Shown here one piece after another: positions 12,114 through 23,815 of a DNA stretch of 64,000 nt. Under the pieces are notes generated by a model. That model was not told the DNA's origin. It searched no databases and saw only the letters and a list, made by a program, of their open reading frames with translations. The stretch is from Folioceros fuciformis (Eukaryota; Anthocerotophyta; Anthocerotopsida; Anthocerotales): the NCBI GenBank assembly GCA_049999805.1, contig JBNGIO010006316.1, positions 174,558-238,557 of the forward strand, read 5' to 3'. The position numbers and the translations under genes are program-made. Each line of letters opens with the position of its first letter. Positions within the stretch are counted from its first letter, which is position 1.

Positions 12114-15100
12114 TTAATTCGAGCAAGCTTCGCCTGTCGCACTGTTGGCGGCAAAGAAGTCCTGCAAGGCGATCATGTTGATAGGGCAGTTAATGAGCCC
12201 CTTCACAGCTTCTAGTGTTGCCAGTCCTCCTGCGATTGTGGTGATAGTAGGCACCTTGTAGGCCAGCGCGGACCTCCTCAACTGCCGTCCATCCTTCTGG
12301 TCGAGCGCATCACCAGAGCTGGTGATTATGACCAGCTGGATAAGCCCATTGGCAAGCAAGTCTCCTACATGAGGACGTCCTTCATGAAGTTTGAAGACCC
12401 TCTCCACCTGCACACCTGCACCCTTCAAGTGCCGGGCAGTCCCAACTGTGGAAAGAATTTTGAAGCCTAAATCCTGAAATCCTCGCGCTATAGGCACCGC
12501 CTGTACCTTAGTTTGGTCATTGATGCTGATGAACACAGTCCCAGACAGGGGCAACTTCTGATTAGCGGCTATTTGGGCTTTAGCAAAAGCCTTGTCAAAC
12601 CCATAATCAATTCCCATCACCTCCCCAGTGCTTCTCATTTCGGGTCCCAGAATGACATCACAACCTTGAAACTTGTCAAAAGGCAATACAGCTTCCTTCA
12701 CAGAGACGTGATTTGGAATAACTTCTTTTGTGTAATTAAGGTCCTCTATGGTCTTTCCTGTCATCACCAGTGCAGCATATTTTGCAAGGGGATGACCAAT
12801 GGCTTTCGAAACAAAAGGAACAGTCCTCGAAGCCCTGGGATTCGCTTCAATAATGTACACTTCCCCGTTAAGTGTGATGGCGTACTGGCAATTCATCAAA
12901 CCACAAACCCCCAATCTCTTGGCAAGCTTTACAGTTGCTTCACGGATAGTCTGTAACGCCTCTGGTGTGATTGTCTGTGTCGGAATGGAGCACGCAGAGT
13001 CCCCAGAGTGAATGCCTGCCTGCTCAATGTGCTCCATGATTCCTCCAATAACCACATTTCCAGCACTGTCCGCCAAACAATCCACATCAATTTCAGTTGC
13101 ATCTGTCAGGTACTTGTCAACAAGGACTGGCCTTTCCGGATCAACTTCCACCGCAGTTTCAAGATAGGTAGTTAACTTAGAGTCGGTATATACGATCTCC
13201 ATAGCGCGACCACCCAGGACGTACGATGGCCTCACCACAACAGGATAACCCACACGTTTTGCAATTGCCAGTGCATCCTCTTCGCTCCTTGCAATGCCCC
13301 CGGGGGGCTGATTGATTCCAAGCTCATTCAGAATAGATTCAAACCGCTTCCTATCCTCCGCAGCATCAATGGAGTCCGGACTGGTTCCCAAAATCCTCAC
13401 AATCCCATTGCCTGACGCTGCTGGTATGCTGTTCTTTTCCAGATACTCCTGGATAGGCACGGCAAGCTTCAAGGGCGTCTGACCACCGAACTGGACAATG
13501 ATACCATCGGGCCTCTCCAAATCAATGACATTCTGCACATCTTCAACCGTCAGAGGCTCAAAATACAGCCGATCACTGGTGTCGTAGTCTGTGGACACGG
13601 TCTCAGGATTTGAATTCATCATGATCGTCTCATATCCTGCGTCCTGAACAAGAGAAACGTGAAATTAACTATCAACAGGGGGAATACATCAACAGGACAT
13701 GATCCTCCCAAGCGCAACCAGAGAAAAAACATGACACGGCACAGATGGTGTAGAAGAAAAACCTGCAGAGAAAAGGAAGCATGACAGCAGCAGTAATCGA
13801 ATTCAATGCCTTGGCCGATTCGATTTGGCCCGCCTCCCAGAATGAGCACCTTCTTCTTGTCATTAGGTACTGATTCGCACTCATCATCATAGGAAGAATA
13901 CAAATACGGAGTGTCTGCTTCAAACTCTGCAGCGCAAGTATCAACCCTCTTGTATGCAGGCACAACACCGAGAGCTACCCGGTGCGCTCGAACCTCCTCC
14001 TCACATGAGCCAGTTGCAAAAGCTATTTGCTTATCACTGAAGCCCCGCCGCTTCACTTGCTTCAAATCCTCCTTGGTAAGAGACGTGAGATGGGTTCCAG
14101 TAAGGAAATTTTCCACCTTGAGAAGCTCCCCCAGCTGCGAGATGAACCAAGGATCGATGAAGCTCAAGTCATGAACCTCCTGCTCTGACAATCCCCGTTT
14201 CATAGCGGCATACAGCACAAAGACACGTTCGGGATTAGGAACCCTGAGGTTATATTTGATCTTCTCCAGGTCCCAGTTCAGCTCCTTGCTGTTCTCACAT
14301 CCCCAGCCACTGTGGCCAGTCTCCAAAGATCTGAGAGCCTTTTGGAAAGACTCCTGAAAAGTTCGCCCCATGGCCATGGCTTCACCCACAGACTTCATCT
14401 GGGTGGTCAAAACGGGTTCGGAGCCAGGGAATTTTTCGAAAGCAAAACGGGGTATCTGCAAGGAGGGAGGCGAGGAAAGTGATGACAATGTGAGCAGGTG
14501 CCGCTGAGAAGGAAGCCATCAAGAAAAGAAGAAAGGGGAGATGGGTGCTTGGTGCTCACCTTGGTGACTACGTAGTCGATGGACGGCTCAAAGCTAGCCG
14601 GCGTCTTCTTGGTGATGTCGTTGGGAATAAGATCCAAAGTGTAGCCCACGGAGAGCTTGGCTGCCATCTTGGCAATGGGGAAGCCAGTGGCCTTGGAAGC
14701 GAGAGCCGAGGAGCGTGACACTCTTGGGTTCATCTCGATGACCATTACCTCGCCGTCGGCCGGATTGACTGCAAATTGCACATTGGAGCCGCCGCACTCG
14801 ACGCCTACTTCCCGGATGATGGCCACTGCCTGATCCCGCAACCTCTGGTACTCCTTGTCGGTGAGAGTCTGCGCGGGGGCGACGGTGATGGAGTCGCCGG
14901 TATGCACGCCCATGGGGTCAATGTTCTCGATGGAGCAGATGATGACCACGTTGTCTGCCAGATCCCTCATAACCTCCAATTCATACTCCTTCCAGCCCAG
15001 TAGCGACTTCTCAATGAGTACCTGCGACGTGAGGCTGGCCGCCAGCCCGGACTTGCAAATGGCCTCGAACTCCTGCCTGTTGTAGGCAATCCCGCCCCCA

Positions 15101-15951
15101 GTGCCCCCGAGCGTGAAGGCAGGGCGGATAATGAGCGGGTAATCCCCAATACTCTCCGCAATTCGAAAGCAGTCGGCAAGCTGCGTGGCGATGCCGGAAG
15201 GTGGAGACTTGATCCCGATCCTGGCCATAGCTTCCTTGAAGAGGAGGCGGTCCTCCGCCATTCGGATGGCCTCAAGCTTAGCCCCGATGAGCTCCACGCC
15301 GTACTTGTCCAGCACACCGCCCTCAGCCAGCGCGACGGCCAAATTGAGCGCCGTCTGGCCGCCCATGGTGGGCAGCAAAGCGTCGGGCCTCTCCTTCTCC
15401 AGCACCTTCTCCACCAATTCCGGCGTCATGGGCGTGATGTAGGTCCGGTCCGCCAGGTCGGGGTCCGTCATGATGGTTGCCGGGTTGGAGTTGATGAGGA
15501 TGACCTGGTAGCCCTCCTCCTTGAGCGCCTTGCATGCCTGCGTGCCGGAGTAGTCGAATTCACAGGCCTGGCCGATGACGATGGGCCCGGCCCCGAGGAT
15601 GAGAATTTTCCTGATGTCCGTCCGCTTCCCCCGCGGCGACAGCGACGGGAGCGGGTGCTGCAGCGGCGGCGCCGGTCCCGCTCGCGCCTCCTTCTCCCCC
15701 GCCTTCTCCAGAATGCTGGTGCAGCGAATTCCCCAGGGCCGGCGCGACGGCAGCGACAGAGGCACGGCCAGCCGCGAGAGCGTGGAGCCGGACCCCGCAA
15801 TGCATGACAGCGAGGGCGGAAGCTTCCGCCGGAGGCGACGGCTGCAGCAGCTAATCTGAGAAGAAAAGGGAGGCTGCAGCAAAGAGCGCACGGGGCGCAG
15901 GGCAGACGGCTGCGCCACCAGGAGCTGGGACTGTAAAGAGCAGCACTCCAT
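12114..15951 (-). CDS. CARB: Carbamoyl-phosphate synthase large subunit, plastid-targeted
   Basis: Three exons (15951-14560, 14455-13763, 13643-12114) giving about 1,204 aa, close to the plant enzyme. It makes carbamoyl phosphate from glutamine-derived ammonia, bicarbonate and two ATP, feeding arginine and pyrimidine synthesis, with the small subunit (CARA) supplying ammonia. The first 85 or so residues are Ser/Arg/Leu-rich and poor in acids, as expected of a chloroplast transit peptide. The mature part starts near [20 protein letters not shown]. Two homologous ATP-grasp halves follow (first with [11 protein letters not shown] and [12 protein letters not shown]; second with [30 protein letters not shown] and [15 protein letters not shown]), then the C-terminal MGS-like regulatory domain. 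Both introns fall at phase 0 and keep family sequence continuous (CCHASFSLQ joined to [15 protein letters not shown]). The start at 15951 is chosen because it opens the transit peptide; no earlier in-frame ATG is convincing. Confidence 0.96.
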
Positions 15952-16197
15952 GGCCGCAGCGGCACCGTGAAGGCTCCTAGGAGAAAGGAGGAAAGGCAGC
16001 CGGGGCGGGTCGTGAGGGCGAAGAAGCCGCAGCAGGAAATGGCGGGAGAGCGAGCAGGTGACACGGTCATGCAGAGCTCGCTGAGCAAGCAGCCTGCCTT
16101 GGCGGGCTTGCGGAAGAGGAGAGCGTGGCAGGCGGCCGACGAGGATGTGTCCTACTGACGAGTGACTCACACAAAAGACGAGTCAAGTGGCAACGGG

Positions 16198-16221
16198 ACG
16201 AGACGTCTCGTCTCGTCTCGC
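16198..16221. promoter_or_regulatory. Palindromic GACGTC element with TCTCG repeats upstream of carB
   Basis: A perfect 14-base palindrome, ACGAGACGTCTCGT (16198-16211), centred on the bZIP C-box GACGTC, runs into further TCTCG pentamers (to about 16220). It lies about 250 bases upstream of the carB start codon on that gene's promoter side. Seen directly; regulatory role inferred. Confidence 0.4.
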
Positions 16222-16261
16222 CCGCGCCTGTCCCCTTTAAGTGGAGTCGTAGTCTCGGCAT

Positions 16262-17308
16262 CTAGGTCAAGAGCCAACTTCAAATCTCCCAATTCAAGCG
16301 GTCCTCAGGTCTCCGAGATGCCACACAACTCCAATACGTGAAACCTGAGCTGGAGGAATACAGCTGTATTATAATTATAGAAAACAAGGGGATAGACATC
16401 AGAAGGGGAAAGTCCATGAAGGCCACTAAACCCAGGGAGCATTAGCGTCACGATCACGTTTCGCAAAGTACCAGCAGGGCCCATTGCCTGCCATTACCAA
16501 GTGCCTTGAAGCCAAGAAGAGGGGGCGGCACTTTGACAACCTCTTGATGAAGATCATGTAGCCATGGAACTGGCCTCCAAGGAATCCATTGGAAACACCT
16601 CTCAACGCAATGTGGAGCATGCTTACTTTCCTTAGTGTAAACCTCAACCTTGTGACAAGCTCTCGAGGAAGATCTTGTTGCCATGGAATTGGCCTCTAAG
16701 AATCCATTGAAAAGACCTCGGTCAGCACAATGTGGAGCATGCTTCCACTGTAATCTCTTCTGCTTCCAACAACTCCAAATGTTCTTCATTATGAATCAAT
16801 CATCTATGATTGTGAGACAAGAGAATGTGAGCCTCCATCAAGTCGTCTGTGTATGCTTCATAATCATTGGCAGGCAACAAAAAAAACCAAAGCAACATTA
16901 GCATTCATTGCAAGGCTTGTTCCTGTGTAGAAAAGATTCCTTTGAGAAGCTTGAAAGGAAAAGATGCCTTTGAACCTTGAAAGCATGCATGTACGACAAT
17001 GAAGGCCCAATAGAGGAACGCGAATCCGAAGGCTCCATCAAATTTTTGTTTTTCTTGTTTAATATATACACATGTAGAATCTAATGGACGCGACTCCCTT
17101 AGTAACCTCTAAATCAGTCCCGATTACGATTGCGGACTGTTCTTGGCCCTGGCTAGGGTTTGGGGTCATGCGAAACCACCTTACATTGTTCCAGCCAGGG
17201 CAGAGCGTCTCAGTTGGAGTCGGGACTGTGTGAGAGAGAGGACAGGTACCACCAGATGCAGAGGATTGGATCAGAGTGGGAGAGAGCGGCAGAGACGAGG
17301 CGGGAGCC
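16262..17308. other. Intergenic region with diverged direct repeat
   Basis: No intact gene. Contains two related copies of an approximately 80-base segment (see the repeat entry). The last few hundred bases, from about 17050, are the likely promoter of the esterase gene. Confidence 0.5.
16548..16746. repeat. Diverged direct repeat, two copies
   Basis: Copy 1 (about 16548-16626) and copy 2 (about 16669-16746) share the landmarks gccatgga(a)(c/t)tggcctc, aatccattg and caatgtggagcatgctt. Reading across both on the minus strand gives repeated KHAPHC and FNGF/FQWI blocks, so this may be a fragment of a degenerated coding or transposon sequence. Family unknown. Confidence 0.6.
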
Positions 17309-18040
17309 ATGGACGTGGTGATTTTGTCTGGCCAGAGCAACATGGCTGGCCGGGGAGGTGTCCACGACGGCGTCTGGGACGGGCTTATGCCCGCAGAATG
17401 TGTCTCGAATCGGGAAGCCGTCAGCGTGCAGCGTCTCAGCGCCCTCCTGGAGTGGGAAGACGCGAAAGAGCCGCTGCACTGGGACATCGACACCAGCAAG
17501 CCATGCGGCGTGGGGCCAGGGATGGCGTTCGCTGCTTCGGTTGCGGATTCCAGTTCCGGGATGCGTCTGGGCCTGGTTCCCTGCGCCGTGGGAGGGACCG
17601 CCTTGGAGCAGTGGGAACGCGGGAAGGAGCTTTATTCCACCATGATCCGGCGCGGGCAGGCTGCAGCTCAGGGAGGGCGCAACCGTATCAAGGCGATGCT
17701 ATGGTATCAGGGGGAGAGTGACACTCTCCTGCCCGAGGCTGTCCCGCTGTTTCGAAGCCGTTTGGAGACACTGATTGCTGATGTGAGGGCGGATCTCGGA
17801 GTGCCCGACCTTCCTGTCATCCAGGTCGGCATCACCGTCGTGTCGCATCCCTTTCCGGCATTGCTGGAGCAAGTACGGGAGGCCCAGCGTGCCGTCAATT
17901 CTCTGCCCGGGGTGTACTATGTAGATGCCCTGGGGCTGCCGCTGAAGGCCGACGGCGTACATCTCACTACTGGTGCGCAGGTTCAGCTGGGGCAGATGTT
18001 GGCGGCTGTGTATAATGATAAATGCTCAAGCCGGGAATGA
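17309..18040 (+). CDS. Carbohydrate esterase, SASA/DUF303 family (CE6-like)
   Basis: Single-exon gene, 243 aa. The plant SASA family (sialate-O-acetylesterase-like, SGNH-hydrolase fold) removes acetyl groups from plant cell-wall glycans; the exact substrate cannot be read from sequence. Seen: block I GQSNMAGRGG with the nucleophile Ser near residue 9, a Gly-rich oxyanion block VGPGMAFA, VPCAVGGTALEQW, the WYQGESD motif, and the C-terminal Asp-His pair in DGVHLTT. These cover the whole catalytic set, so the enzyme looks intact. The start ATG at 17309 places the protein directly at the conserved VILSGQSNMAG strand. An upstream in-frame alternative at 17276 is not preferred. No signal peptide is visible, which is common for short members of the family. 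It is tail-to-tail with the glucose transporter, 31 bases between stops. Confidence 0.93.
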   Translation: MDVVILSGQSNMAGRGGVHDGVWDGLMPAECVSNREAVSVQRLSALLEWEDAKEPLHWDIDTSKPCGVGPGMAFAASVADSSSGMRLGLVPCAVGGTALEQWERGKELYSTMIRRGQAAAQGGRNRIKAMLWYQGESDTLLPEAVPLFRSRLETLIADVRADLGVPDLPVIQVGITVVSHPFPALLEQVREAQRAVNSLPGVYYVDALGLPLKADGVHLTTGAQVQLGQMLAAVYNDKCSSRE

Positions 18041-18071
18041 GTCCCGGATGAAAGTTTCTCAATCCACTGCC

Positions 18072-21035
18072 CTAAACGTCCTTAGCTGGGAACACCAGTG
18101 CCTCTATCTCCTCCAGTGACTTGCCTTTGGTTTCGACGATGAAGGTGTTCGTGAAAGCGACGGACAGGAGGGACACCGCCCCGAAGCTCGCGTACACCCA
18201 GTTTAGGCCGAATTTTGCCACCAGCTCAAGGAACGAGAGCCCGATGCCAAAGTTACAAATCTGGAAGTTTGACAGGAATCCTCGCGTCAATCACAGTCGG
18301 GAACCAGGCAGGTCGTGAGCTCGGAACCACAACACGCAACAATAACACAGCCAACCGCGTCATCCAAGTCAGGGTGCCCTCACCCAGTGCACACACAGGC
18401 TGACCGCCAGCACCTTGGCACGGCTTCTCGTGTCGCAAAGCTCTGGAATGATGAGTGCTGTCACTGGACCTGCCCCCAAAGCGAAAGTGAACACGTATCT
18501 GCAAATCAACACGAAGAACACAAAGTAAGTAAACAACAAGCCTTGAATCCTTCAACCTCCCAATAGCAAAAGCCGATTATGATAACGTCACAAATCATGT
18601 ACCCCGCCCTCCGCTTACGTCAGTGTGCCCAAAATGGATAGAGCGTGGCCGTACTGGACACCTACAGGAGCCTCCATCGCCAACACCAAAACGCCGATGG
18701 ATACTGCCTGGAAGGAAATGCCCCACGTATGTAAACGATGGATACACCCCTGTTGTCTCGTCAGCATGACCTAGCAAACCAAGGTCAAACCAAGGTGCAA
18801 AACGCAAACACCTCCAGCACCCACACAGACTGCGGCACTGTCCTCATACCCACCATGCCCAAATAGCTACTTTGAAGCAGATTCCGTCTCCCCTGTGTGT
18901 CCATCAAAGAGAGAGCCATCATCGCCCCTGCTAAACTTAACTAGTGAGAATTGTAAACAATCCTTGCTTGCAGTTCCCCCTGCTTCCTTACTTGACACTC
19001 TGTTCCAAACTACTGACATGTAACAAGCACACACCTGCAAGGTTCGCCACACCCACGGCTGCACTTGCAATCATTCCATTGTGAATGCCCGCATTTTGAA
19101 ATGTGAGGGAGGAAAAGTACAGAATGCCATTGATGCCTGCAAATTGTTGGAGAGCAAACAGGGAACCTCCGATCACCACGACTGCAGCCACAATAATTCA
19201 AGCCATGACTTCATTAGAATGATGGGCTTGTGTCATACCGTAAAACAAACATTCGGCTTTTCACACCCACGCCTCGTCTTGCACTACTCTCCTCATACAT
19301 GCAAGGGTGTTAACACAAAACGGCAGCTACCCTCCTTTTTCTTCTAGGATATAATACGTTTTAAGTATCTTCCCGACAGTAGTTCAGACCACGAGGCTTC
19401 CTCCTCTGCTCCTTCCTGCCCATCTGTCAAGTCTACCATCGCTGCCTCTACCTGAGACGTACCCCAAAGCCTCTCCACTACCGTTCTTGCATCATCCAGT
19501 CTGCCGACCTGCACACCGAGCATTGCCAGTAACCACTTAACCGCTCCGGAACAGACGAACTATTGCCAAGCCATATTGCTCCACACAACCTTTTTTCGAC
19601 ATGACAGCATCTCACCAATTGCCGTACTCACTTTCACAAGCCAACGAGGACTCTCTGCAGCATATTGCATCCCAGCAATGAGGAAGAAACTTGGGAACGT
19701 TCCTATCCAAAACATTGTCCTCCACCTGAGTGAACGCAAATAAACAGCGCCTCAGTGTGTTTGGTATTGGACTGGAAGCAACGAACGTCACCTGGCAGTC
19801 TGGAACAAGAACAGGCTTCGTTACCAATGAGGATCTGTCTTTGCAGGGATGCCTATCAGTAAAGCAGATATGATCCCGACACAGGTGCCAACCTGACACA
19901 AGCTCCCAAGAGCTCCTCTGTATTTCGTCGGTGAAACCTGCAAATCATGCCACCATTTCAGAAAGAACTCTACATCTGATTGAGAACCTGGAGCAAGTCC
20001 GATATCCAAGTAACAGCGCAGACACTACATACCTCAGAAATGTAAAGCGGCACTAGGCCCGTGTTCACGCCGATGCCTAGTCCCACCAGGAACCGACCAA
20101 GTAACATCCCATCGATAGCCTGAGCCCCGGCACTGTCACACAAAGCAAAATCATCACACAGAATTTCTGCACAAAATGGTGACTAGGTACTGTTCCAATG
20201 TCAAGATGCCAACCTGATGGAAGCGCCAAGAATGAGCGGAACAGCAACTAATTGGAAAGTTCTTCGACGACCGATTCGGTCGGTGAGAATGCCGCCTGCA
20301 ATGCTGCCCGCAAATGCGCCTACCACCAATACGCTTACAACAAGTCCTTGCAGAATGTTGTCCTCGCCAAACTGCAACTCCTTAGCGATAGAATCCAATG
20401 GCCCATTGAGAATTCTGCACTAGCAGTAACAACCACAGGACTGGTGAGGCATACCAGCAATAACCAGGCAAAGGATACACCGGTGCACAGTACAAGTGAT
20501 CAATGTGCTCATGTTGGCGTAGCAGGGTTCACACACCCGATATGATACCCGAACATGAAATTGGCCGTGGCTGCAGTGAGCGCGTGAGGAAGGGCCGGTA
20601 ACCAGGCCGGCAAGGTGTTGTGCAGGTCCTGTTTCAGCTCCTTAGTGTTGGCCTCAGTCCGGTCTCCTGCCGAGACAAGAAACCAAGAAAAACACTGGAC
20701 GATTGTCAGACTGTCCGTCCGCAACAACCATTGCGGCCTGGAATGCAAAGACGGCCTGCATGCACGGTGTAGAGGTAACGACCGGTACCACCTGCATCAT
20801 CAGTGGCCCTACAGGGCACGCAGCTGGTAATCCTGGAACGCCGTCCGGCCGGCCGGAGTCGCAAGAACGAGCTGCACAGTGAATTCTGCGCATAGATGGA
20901 TCCATCCCAGCCCGCGCGGATGCGGATGCGGTCATCCTGTCTGCTTTGTCCAGGCGTGTCAGTCGCCAGGAGAAACGTCCGAATCAAGGCCGGCTGTTGC
21001 ACTTGCAGGTGCGCGCCAACCATCGGCATTGACAT
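18072..21035 (-). CDS. Plastidic glucose transporter (major facilitator sugar porter)
   Basis: Twelve exons, about 548 aa: 21035-20792, 20666-20537, 20414-20214, 20132-20033, 19937-19825, 19725-19632, 19508-19358, 19181-19035, 18927-18854, 18707-18619, 18498-18384, 18260-18072. All joins are in phase. The order of conserved blocks follows plant plastidic glucose transporters (pGlcT/GLT1 group): FGYHIG in helix 1, GGILTDRIGRRRTFQ, GRFLVGLGIGVNTGLVPLYI, SPTKYRGALGSL, AAESPRWLV, FALQQFAGINGILYFSS, MDTQGRRNLL, PELCDTRSRAK, and the terminal VETKGKSLEEIE. It should move glucose across the inner plastid envelope, exporting starch-breakdown glucose. Exon 1 (about 81 codons) is Arg/Ser-rich without conserved sequence and reads as a transit peptide; its start is the least certain part. 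Confidence 0.93.
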
Positions 21036-21690
21036 CGCACCAGCAGGGCCGCCAACAACACTGTACAGCGCTCAGGACGGGAACGCATTGCCTCCATACC
21101 AACGACACAGGAACGTCGCAGGTGGCGAGGGATCGTACGCCACCTACCATGCCACGCGTTGATCGGTCTCCGTAGCCAACATAGATTCGGAAACATTAAG
21201 CCCTGCAATCACAATTATCAAGATTAACGAAGCATCAAGATAGCAAACAGATGCAAGCATTTGTACGACTCAAGGGCTCTTCACATAGGAACCCGGCGTT
21301 CTGCGTAGGCTCACCGTAAAGAACGGGCACATTCCGCCTTTTTCGATCCTTTGGTTGCCGTACTGCGCAGCAAGTCCCGGGACCGGGTGGTGGCCGAGCC
21401 GTGGTCCCATGACCCGCGATTTTATGATCTTAAGAATTTATTATAAAAATAGCGTCTCCTCGTTTTCTCGATGATACATAGCCTCGTCTCTCTTGTCCTC
21501 TTCATTTTTGTTTGTATGCCTTGCTGCTTCTTTTACGTCCCCTCTTGTGAGCGGGTGCCTAAGCATGCTACCTCTACAACTTGAGCTTGGAGTTGCCATG
21601 GTCTTGCACTTGCATGAGCTGATTACTAGCATCCAAGGAAGTTGGCTTCAAAGTTCATCAGCACGCCAAGTAGCCAAAGACAAATAGCAT
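21036..21690. other. Promoter side of the glucose transporter and transposon flank
   Basis: Upstream region of the minus-strand transporter. From about 21480 the composition becomes A+T-rich and merges into the transposon remnant. No terminal inverted repeat could be placed with confidence. Confidence 0.4.
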
Positions 21691-22338
21691 GTGCAAATAA
21701 GGTTTTTGCAGTTACAGGAATTCCAAATATAGTAGGTGCAATCGATGGTCACATATCAAATTAGCTGCTAAGCCTACTAACAAGTACACTTTAGCTGCGT
21801 ATTGGTCACGCCATAATATGCACAGTGTTATTCTTCAAGAAGTTTGTGACTATAATCAAATTTTTTTGGATGTAAGTTGCATGCTCCATGAGGCTTCCAT
21901 GACTCTACTATGCTCCAGAAGAGTAGTGTGTGGGCCAGATTGCATCGACATGATATTTTGACAGAGCCAACAATATTGATCAGGAACACTAATATTTGGC
22001 CTTTTATTGTTGGTGATAGTGCTTATCCAATTATGCCTTTTCTTATCAAGCCATATGATACACCATGCTCATCAGACAAGCGAAGGTTCAATAGAAATCT
22101 TTGCAAAGGAAGGGTGAAAATTGAAAATACATTTGCAAATTTGAAAAACATGTGGCGTATTTCAAGGGACATAAACGTGGCTCTTCCTTATGTTGCGCAA
22201 ACTGTAGTAGCTTGCACAATGTTACATAATTTTTGCATCATGTACAGGGAGCCTGATGTGGCTAATGTATGGGAAAATCTAAACCCTTATCCTATGCAAC
22301 ATCAACCTTTTTATTTAGAGAATGCCATAGAGGAGTAA
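21691..22338 (+). pseudogene. PIF/Harbinger transposase (HARBI1-like DDE), broken
   Basis: Transposase catalytic region in at least three frame segments. The first reads GIPNIVGAIDGHI (first catalytic Asp, about 21717-21760) and is stopped at once. The second gives RHNMHSVILQEVCDYNQIFL (about 21812-21871). The third, open from about 21910 to 22338, carries WPFIVGDSAYPIMPFLIKPY (second Asp) and RVKIENTFANLKNMW (catalytic Glu), then the conserved TMLHNFC block. The DDE residues are all present, but the frame is broken at least twice and the expected VHDAR block is lost, so the element cannot make active transposase. The family moves DNA by cut-and-paste with TTA/TAA target duplication. Confidence 0.85.
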
Positions 22339-22694
22339 TTTCAATGAGTGGGCATCGAACAAAGACAAGCATTGTTGGAGTTTTGGGTTACAATAAATCG
22401 TGGCTAGGTTGTACAGAATTGATGAAGGCATATACAAAGTTATTGTATGTTGGGTACTTGTAGGGCTATTGTTTGTTACACTAAATGTGAAGTCATCTTG
22501 CTCACTTAGAATGACACATAAAAAAACAATGAGCTCTACAAACTCAAAAACAAATATGAAAAATCACTTCTCATCATCAAAGTTTGAAGTAGGCCTACTC
22601 CGTTTTGTTCGTGCTCGAGAACTAGCAAACAATTTTGCTATTTTAATTGGACTTTGGCTTGCATTTATTGACGTTGTAAGTCATGAAGAACTCT

Positions 22695-23452
22695 AGCATG
22701 TTTCACACTCTGCATGAACTCAAGTCTTTGTCTCTCCAACTCCTATGCATGAAGCAACTTAGCTTCCTCAATCTACACATAACTTTGAGCAACACGAAAA
22801 TCTGACTTGTCATTAAAGGATAACTTCCTGATCTTTCCTTCGCCCTAACTTCCTTGTGCAGACACCCTAGCAAGCTTCTCTATTTGTGATAGAGGAGTAT
22901 CTAGCGTCATTTGCCCATCATCGGTACAAGAATATGTAGTTGGCCCTGAGGATGGAACTAAAGTTGGTGTGATGTTCTTGCCACCAAGTTTGGCTAGGGA
23001 GGTTGCAGTATCTTGGTTGAGGTCTTCATCCTCAAGGTTGATGACATGTAGAATGGTTGGGTCGTCATAAACTGCAGAAGTACCATCAACTGCAAAAATC
23101 CCCACATCAATTGGACCTGCCAAGTTCAATTGATGTGGCATTCCAGTGGAATGCGACAAAACTTAAGATTTGTGCCCAAGAAGGAGTCCATTTGCTCAAA
23201 GAAAGGCCAAGATCTTGATGTTCCCCCTATTGCGTGCTTCACCTTTTCTCCCTCTTGCTTATATTTCTTCTTCAGTGCCTTTACCTTCTGCTTACATCGC
23301 TTCCAACGAACACTCCAAGTGCAATACGGGGAAACCAAGCTACAAATTTCCTGCCAATGCTTTACCTTTAGATTTCCTTTGTTGACGTGAAAATACTTCG
23401 TTTGATATAGCGTGATCAACCTCTCTGTCCCTTCATCTGTCCAGGTCGCCAT
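22695..23452 (-). pseudogene. Myb/SANT (trihelix-type) Harbinger accessory protein, broken
   Basis: The N-terminal part (23452 downward, ATG start) reads MATWTDEGTERLITLYQTKY, then KHWQEICSLV, WKRCKQKVKALKKKYKQE and RSWPFFEQMDSFLG, a typical Myb/SANT-like trihelix DNA-binding domain of the kind Harbinger elements carry as a second protein. A frameshift near 23155 moves the reading into the next frame (SHSTGMPHQLNLAGP onward). A stop at about 22845 and further in-frame stops follow, but the same frame still resembles the family C-terminus (KIRKLSFNDKSDFRVAQSYV, then ELERQRLEFM). It lies tail-to-tail with the transposase, as one element. Both proteins are inactivated. Confidence 0.8.
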
Positions 23453-23510
23453 TTCTTAACCAACTAAACGGCTGCAATGGTGAAGGTGCCCTCGAGGAAA
23501 GTAAGAAACT

Positions 23511-23815
23511 GAGCGTGGCATGTCGTAAGCTGAGCGTGGCAAATCCGAAGCTGAGTGTGGCAAGTCGGAAGTTGAGTGTGGGATAGCGGAGACCAAGTCC
23601 AAAGTTGAGTGCAGGAGAGCGGAGACTAAGTCGAAATCTGAGCGTGGCAGGTTGGAATTTGAGCACAAGAGAGTGGAGACCAAGTTGGAAGTTGACCGTG
23701 GCAAGTCAGAAGTTGAGCGCGGGAGAGTGGAGACCGAACATGGCAGGGCACAGGCATAGCGTGGCAAGTCAAAATGTGGAAAGTCCAAAACGGAGCGGGG
23801 TAGGTCAGCCATGGC
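23511..23815. repeat. Degenerate 21/33-bp tandem repeat, units a multiple of three
   Basis: Units begin gagcgtggc or gagtgtggc and alternate between 21 and 33 bases, so the plus-strand frame is kept for about 74 codons (about 23535-23755): E-R-G-K-S-E-V alternating with an 11-residue form ending E-T-K-S-K-V. No start codon fits this frame. On the minus strand one frame is open throughout (SDLPRS-type repeats). Coding origin possible but unproven. Confidence 0.7.
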
